The translations under genes and the position numbers were made by a program. The notes under the pieces are model-generated. The model ran no database searches. It saw only the letters and a list, made by a program, of their open reading frames with translations, and was not told the DNA's origin. From an uncultured Slackia sp. (lineage in GTDB: Bacteria > Actinomycetota > Coriobacteriia > Coriobacteriales > Eggerthellaceae): a stretch of 64,000 nucleotides of DNA. The number at the start of each line of letters is the position of its first letter. The stretch's first letter is position 1. The stretch lies in contig NZ_CAKTVX010000002.1 of NCBI RefSeq assembly GCF_934630525.1, positions 1 to 64,000 of the forward strand. The letters run 5' to 3'. Of the stretch, positions 61,748-64,000 are shown piece by piece.

Positions 61748-62842
61748 TTAGACCACGGCGTTTGGCTTGCGCGCTGTAAGCACGCGCGGACGCCCGGCCA
61801 AGTCATCGACAATGCGAACGTTAGTAAAACCGCAGCTCTCGGCAAAAGCCGCCGCCGCACCAAGGCAGGTCTCATGGAGCTCCACGGCAAAGCCGCCGCC
61901 AGCTGCAAGGGCGCGAATCGCCCACGTCGCCAAGGGCCTATACAAGTCAAGGCCATCGGCGCCACCGTCGAGCGCGAGCTCGGGCTCGTGCTCGGTTACC
62001 TCAGTCGGCATGCCGTCGAGCACCTGCGTGGGAATATAGGGCGGGTTGCTCACAACGAGCGAGAGCTTGCCCATGAAGCGCTCCCCCACCGGCGCGCCCA
62101 AATCGCCCTGAAGCACGGCGACGCGCTTTCCCAGGCCTAAAGCCGCCACGTTCTCTTTCGCAAGCGCGATTGCCTCGGGGGCAATATCGCAGGCCAGCAC
62201 ACGCGTTTTCGGATTTTCGAAAGCGATTGAGCACGCAATGCAGCCCGAGCCCGTGCAAATATCGGCGACATACAGCACGTCGTCGCACAAGGTATCGACC
62301 CCTTCGCGAGATGCCTCAATTGCGGCATCTGCGACGCGTTCGACCTCGCCTTCAACGCCCATGGCCCCATCTTGGCCCGGCAGCGCTCCATCGTCCACAC
62401 CCGACGCTTCAAGGTCCGCTTTCGCCGCGGCTTCCGCCTGTAGCTCCTCGAATTCATCCACCGTAAGAGTCGAATCCAAGGCACGGCGACGTTCGGGGGC
62501 GGGCAAAAGAGCCAACGCCTCGCTCACGAGCACTTCCGTTTCAGGACGCGGAATGAGCACGCCTTCGCGCACCTTCACGGCGATATGACGAAATGCCACC
62601 TCGCCTGTGATGTACTGAAGCGGCTCGCCCGCGCCCCTGCGCGCTACCCAGTCGCGCAACGTAGCGCGCTCGTCAGGGGAAAGGGGGCGTTCGAAGTTGA
62701 CATATAGCTCGACGCGACGCATATGGCACGCCTCGCACAAAAGCCACTCGGCCGAAAGGCGCGGGTTTTCGTCGCCCTTGCGCTGAAGGTAGCCGCGGCA
62801 CCAATCGAGCGCCGCCTGAATAGTCCACACCTCGTCGGACAT
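61748..62842 (-). CDS. prmC: release factor glutamine methyltransferase
   Basis: 364 residues, start after GAGGGGAG. Catalytic NPPYIP with DICTGSGCIACSIAFENP and the GGADGLDLYRPL tail define PrmC. The family is usually about 280 residues; here an acidic, Ala-rich insertion of about 75 residues (EFEELQAEAAAKADLEASGV onwards) separates the N-terminal recognition domain from the methyltransferase domain. It methylates the GGQ Gln of release factors, including the RF1 encoded next upstream. Confidence 0.93.
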   Translation of the reverse strand: MSDEVWTIQAALDWCRGYLQRKGDENPRLSAEWLLCEACHMRRVELYVNFERPLSPDERATLRDWVARRGAGEPLQYITGEVAFRHIAVKVREGVLIPRPETEVLVSEALALLPAPERRRALDSTLTVDEFEELQAEAAAKADLEASGVDDGALPGQDGAMGVEGEVERVADAAIEASREGVDTLCDDVLYVADICTGSGCIACSIAFENPKTRVLACDIAPEAIALAKENVAALGLGKRVAVLQGDLGAPVGERFMGKLSLVVSNPPYIPTQVLDGMPTEVTEHEPELALDGGADGLDLYRPLATWAIRALAAGGGFAVELHETCLGAAAAFAESCGFTNVRIVDDLAGRPRVLTARKPNAVV

Positions 62843-62895
62843 CTTTCTCCCCTCTCCCCTCGCAATAAAGCAGCAGGGTCCAATACCATAAAGAA

Positions 62896-62966
62896 GGACG
62901 AGCCCCACCGTGCGTCATAAGGCACGCCTGGAACGTTGTGCCGTTGACGTATGGTGGAGCTCGTCC
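62896..62966 (-). terminator. long hairpin between prfA and prmC
   Basis: GGACGAGC (62896-62903) pairs with GCTCGTCC (62959-62966), extended by CCACCGTGCGTC with GACGTATGGTGG (mostly paired) and an inner GGCAC/GTGCC. On the minus strand it is followed by TTCTTTAT, so it could end prfA transcripts. Confidence 0.65.
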
Positions 62967-62985
62967 GGCGGGATGTAATAAACCC

Positions 62986-64000
62986 TTACTCGGTGGCTTG
63001 TTCGAGCTTCCTTGCGCGATCGGCAGCCTGAAGCGCCGTGATCACGTCACCCAAGTCGCTGCCCATGAGCACGCCCTGGTAGGTACCGTTGTAGCCGATG
63101 CGGTGATCGGTCACGCGGTCTTGAGGAGCGTTGTACGTGCGAATCTTCTCGGAACGGTCGCCCGAACCAATCTGCGCCAGGCGCTCAGCGCCCTCGGCCG
63201 CCTGCTGCTCAGCAAGCATCTTCTCGTAGAGGCGCGCACGCAGAACAGCCATTGCGGCAATCTTGTTCTGCAACTGCGACTTCTGGTCCTGAGACTGAAC
63301 CACAAGGCCGCTGGGAAGGTGCGTGATGCGCACAGCGGAGTCGGTCGTGTTAACGCACTGACCACCCGGGCCGCCTGCGCGATACACATCGATGCGCAGA
63401 TCGTTCTCATTGATGTCGACCTCGACCTCGTCGGCTTCAGGAAGCACGGCGACCGTAGCGGTCGACGTATGAATGCGGCCCTGGCTTTCCGTCTTCGGAA
63501 CGCGCTGCACACGGTGCACGCCGCTCTCGAATTTCATGACGGAATAAACCTTGTCGCCCTTCACCTTGAACTGGATTTCCTTATAGCCGCCAGCATCGGA
63601 GGGGCTCACATCCATGGTTTCGGTCTTCCAGCGCTGCGAGTCGCAGAAGCGCAGGTACATCTTGTACAAATCGCCCGCGAAAATGGCGGCCTCGTCGCCA
63701 CCGGCGGCAGCACGAATCTCGACGATGATGTCTTTCTCATCGGCGGGGTCGCTCGGAATGAGCATGTACTTAATTTCCTCTTCAAGCGAAGGAAGCTGCG
63801 CTTCAGCGGAAGCAATAGTTTCCTGGGCAAGCTCGCGCATGTCGGGATCGTCGAGCATTTCCTTCGCATCGTCGATGTCGTCGCACGCCTGAAGGTATTC
63901 GCGAGCCTTGGCCACAAGCGGGCCCTGGTTGGAATATTCCTTGGTGAGCTTGGTGTATTCAGCGTGGTTGTTCAGAATCGCCGGGTCGGAAAGCTTGTTC
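62986..64000 (-). CDS. prfA: peptide chain release factor 1 (5' end beyond the window)
   Basis: The reading is open to the right edge, where KLSDPAILNNHAEYTKLTKEY continues the N-terminal domain, so about 338 residues are visible and the start is missing. AGGPGGQCVNTTDSAVRITH carries the GGQ motif, and HRVQRVPKTESQGR is the RF1-type neighbourhood. It releases peptides at UAA and UAG. The GGQ Gln is methylated by the prmC product encoded next. Confidence 0.96.
   Translation of the reverse strand, partial: NKLSDPAILNNHAEYTKLTKEYSNQGPLVAKAREYLQACDDIDDAKEMLDDPDMRELAQETIASAEAQLPSLEEEIKYMLIPSDPADEKDIIVEIRAAAGGDEAAIFAGDLYKMYLRFCDSQRWKTETMDVSPSDAGGYKEIQFKVKGDKVYSVMKFESGVHRVQRVPKTESQGRIHTSTATVAVLPEADEVEVDINENDLRIDVYRAGGPGGQCVNTTDSAVRITHLPSGLVVQSQDQKSQLQNKIAAMAVLRARLYEKMLAEQQAAEGAERLAQIGSGDRSEKIRTYNAPQDRVTDHRIGYNGTYQGVLMGSDLGDVITALQAADRARKLEQATE

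Overview
The window looks like part of an anaerobic, high-G+C actinobacterial chromosome of the Coriobacteriia (Eggerthellaceae-like). The placement is inferred from gene content: a Tat-exported molybdopterin oxidoreductase with FeS, NrfD and TorD partners, a bile-salt-hydrolase-type enzyme, glycyl radical chemistry, class III fructose bisphosphatase, a complete mreBCD-mrdA-rodA set, and bacterial translation genes typical of Actinomycetota. No rRNA, tRNA or CRISPR array was seen.

Positions 1 to about 10.5 kb are accessory DNA. From the left edge there is an IS66 transposase remnant, then a five-gene redox cluster around a TetR-type regulator: a cysteine-rich 4Fe-4S protein, a membrane-anchored SRPBCC-like protein, an FAD oxidoreductase and a CrtC/AttH lipocalin-like protein. 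After it come an AbiE toxin-antitoxin pair with a truncated toxin and an integration module (MobC-like protein, tyrosine integrase, small excisionase-like protein, XRE repressor). The module ends beside the 3' end of guaA, a known island insertion site, with a cluster of ATTATTCCCG repeats in both orientations between them.

From 10.5 to 64 kb the composition is lower in G+C and the genes are mostly chromosomal. The standout is 15.8-20.85 kb: a lysine riboswitch aptamer and intrinsic terminator precede a glycyl radical enzyme, its activase and an NhaC-type transporter. This suggests lysine-controlled glycyl radical chemistry that I cannot match to a described system. The enzyme has Gln where most dehydratase and decarboxylase relatives have Glu in the GCxE motif.

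Further right are phosphate transporters, mtnN, fbp, rsmJ, a pyridoxal-kinase-like gene, a radical SAM gene behind a predicted three-way-junction RNA, several drug-type MFS pumps, a bile salt hydrolase, a deformylase-like protein lacking the catalytic Glu, a PiT-UspA operon, an XRE-aminotransferase fusion with its own operator, the paired radical SAM/DUF2344 proteins, the molybdoenzyme operon with a GntR/SPFH/NrfD neighbour that shares an operator sequence, the cell-shape operon, serA, an MFS pump, prmC and a prfA gene cut by the right edge.
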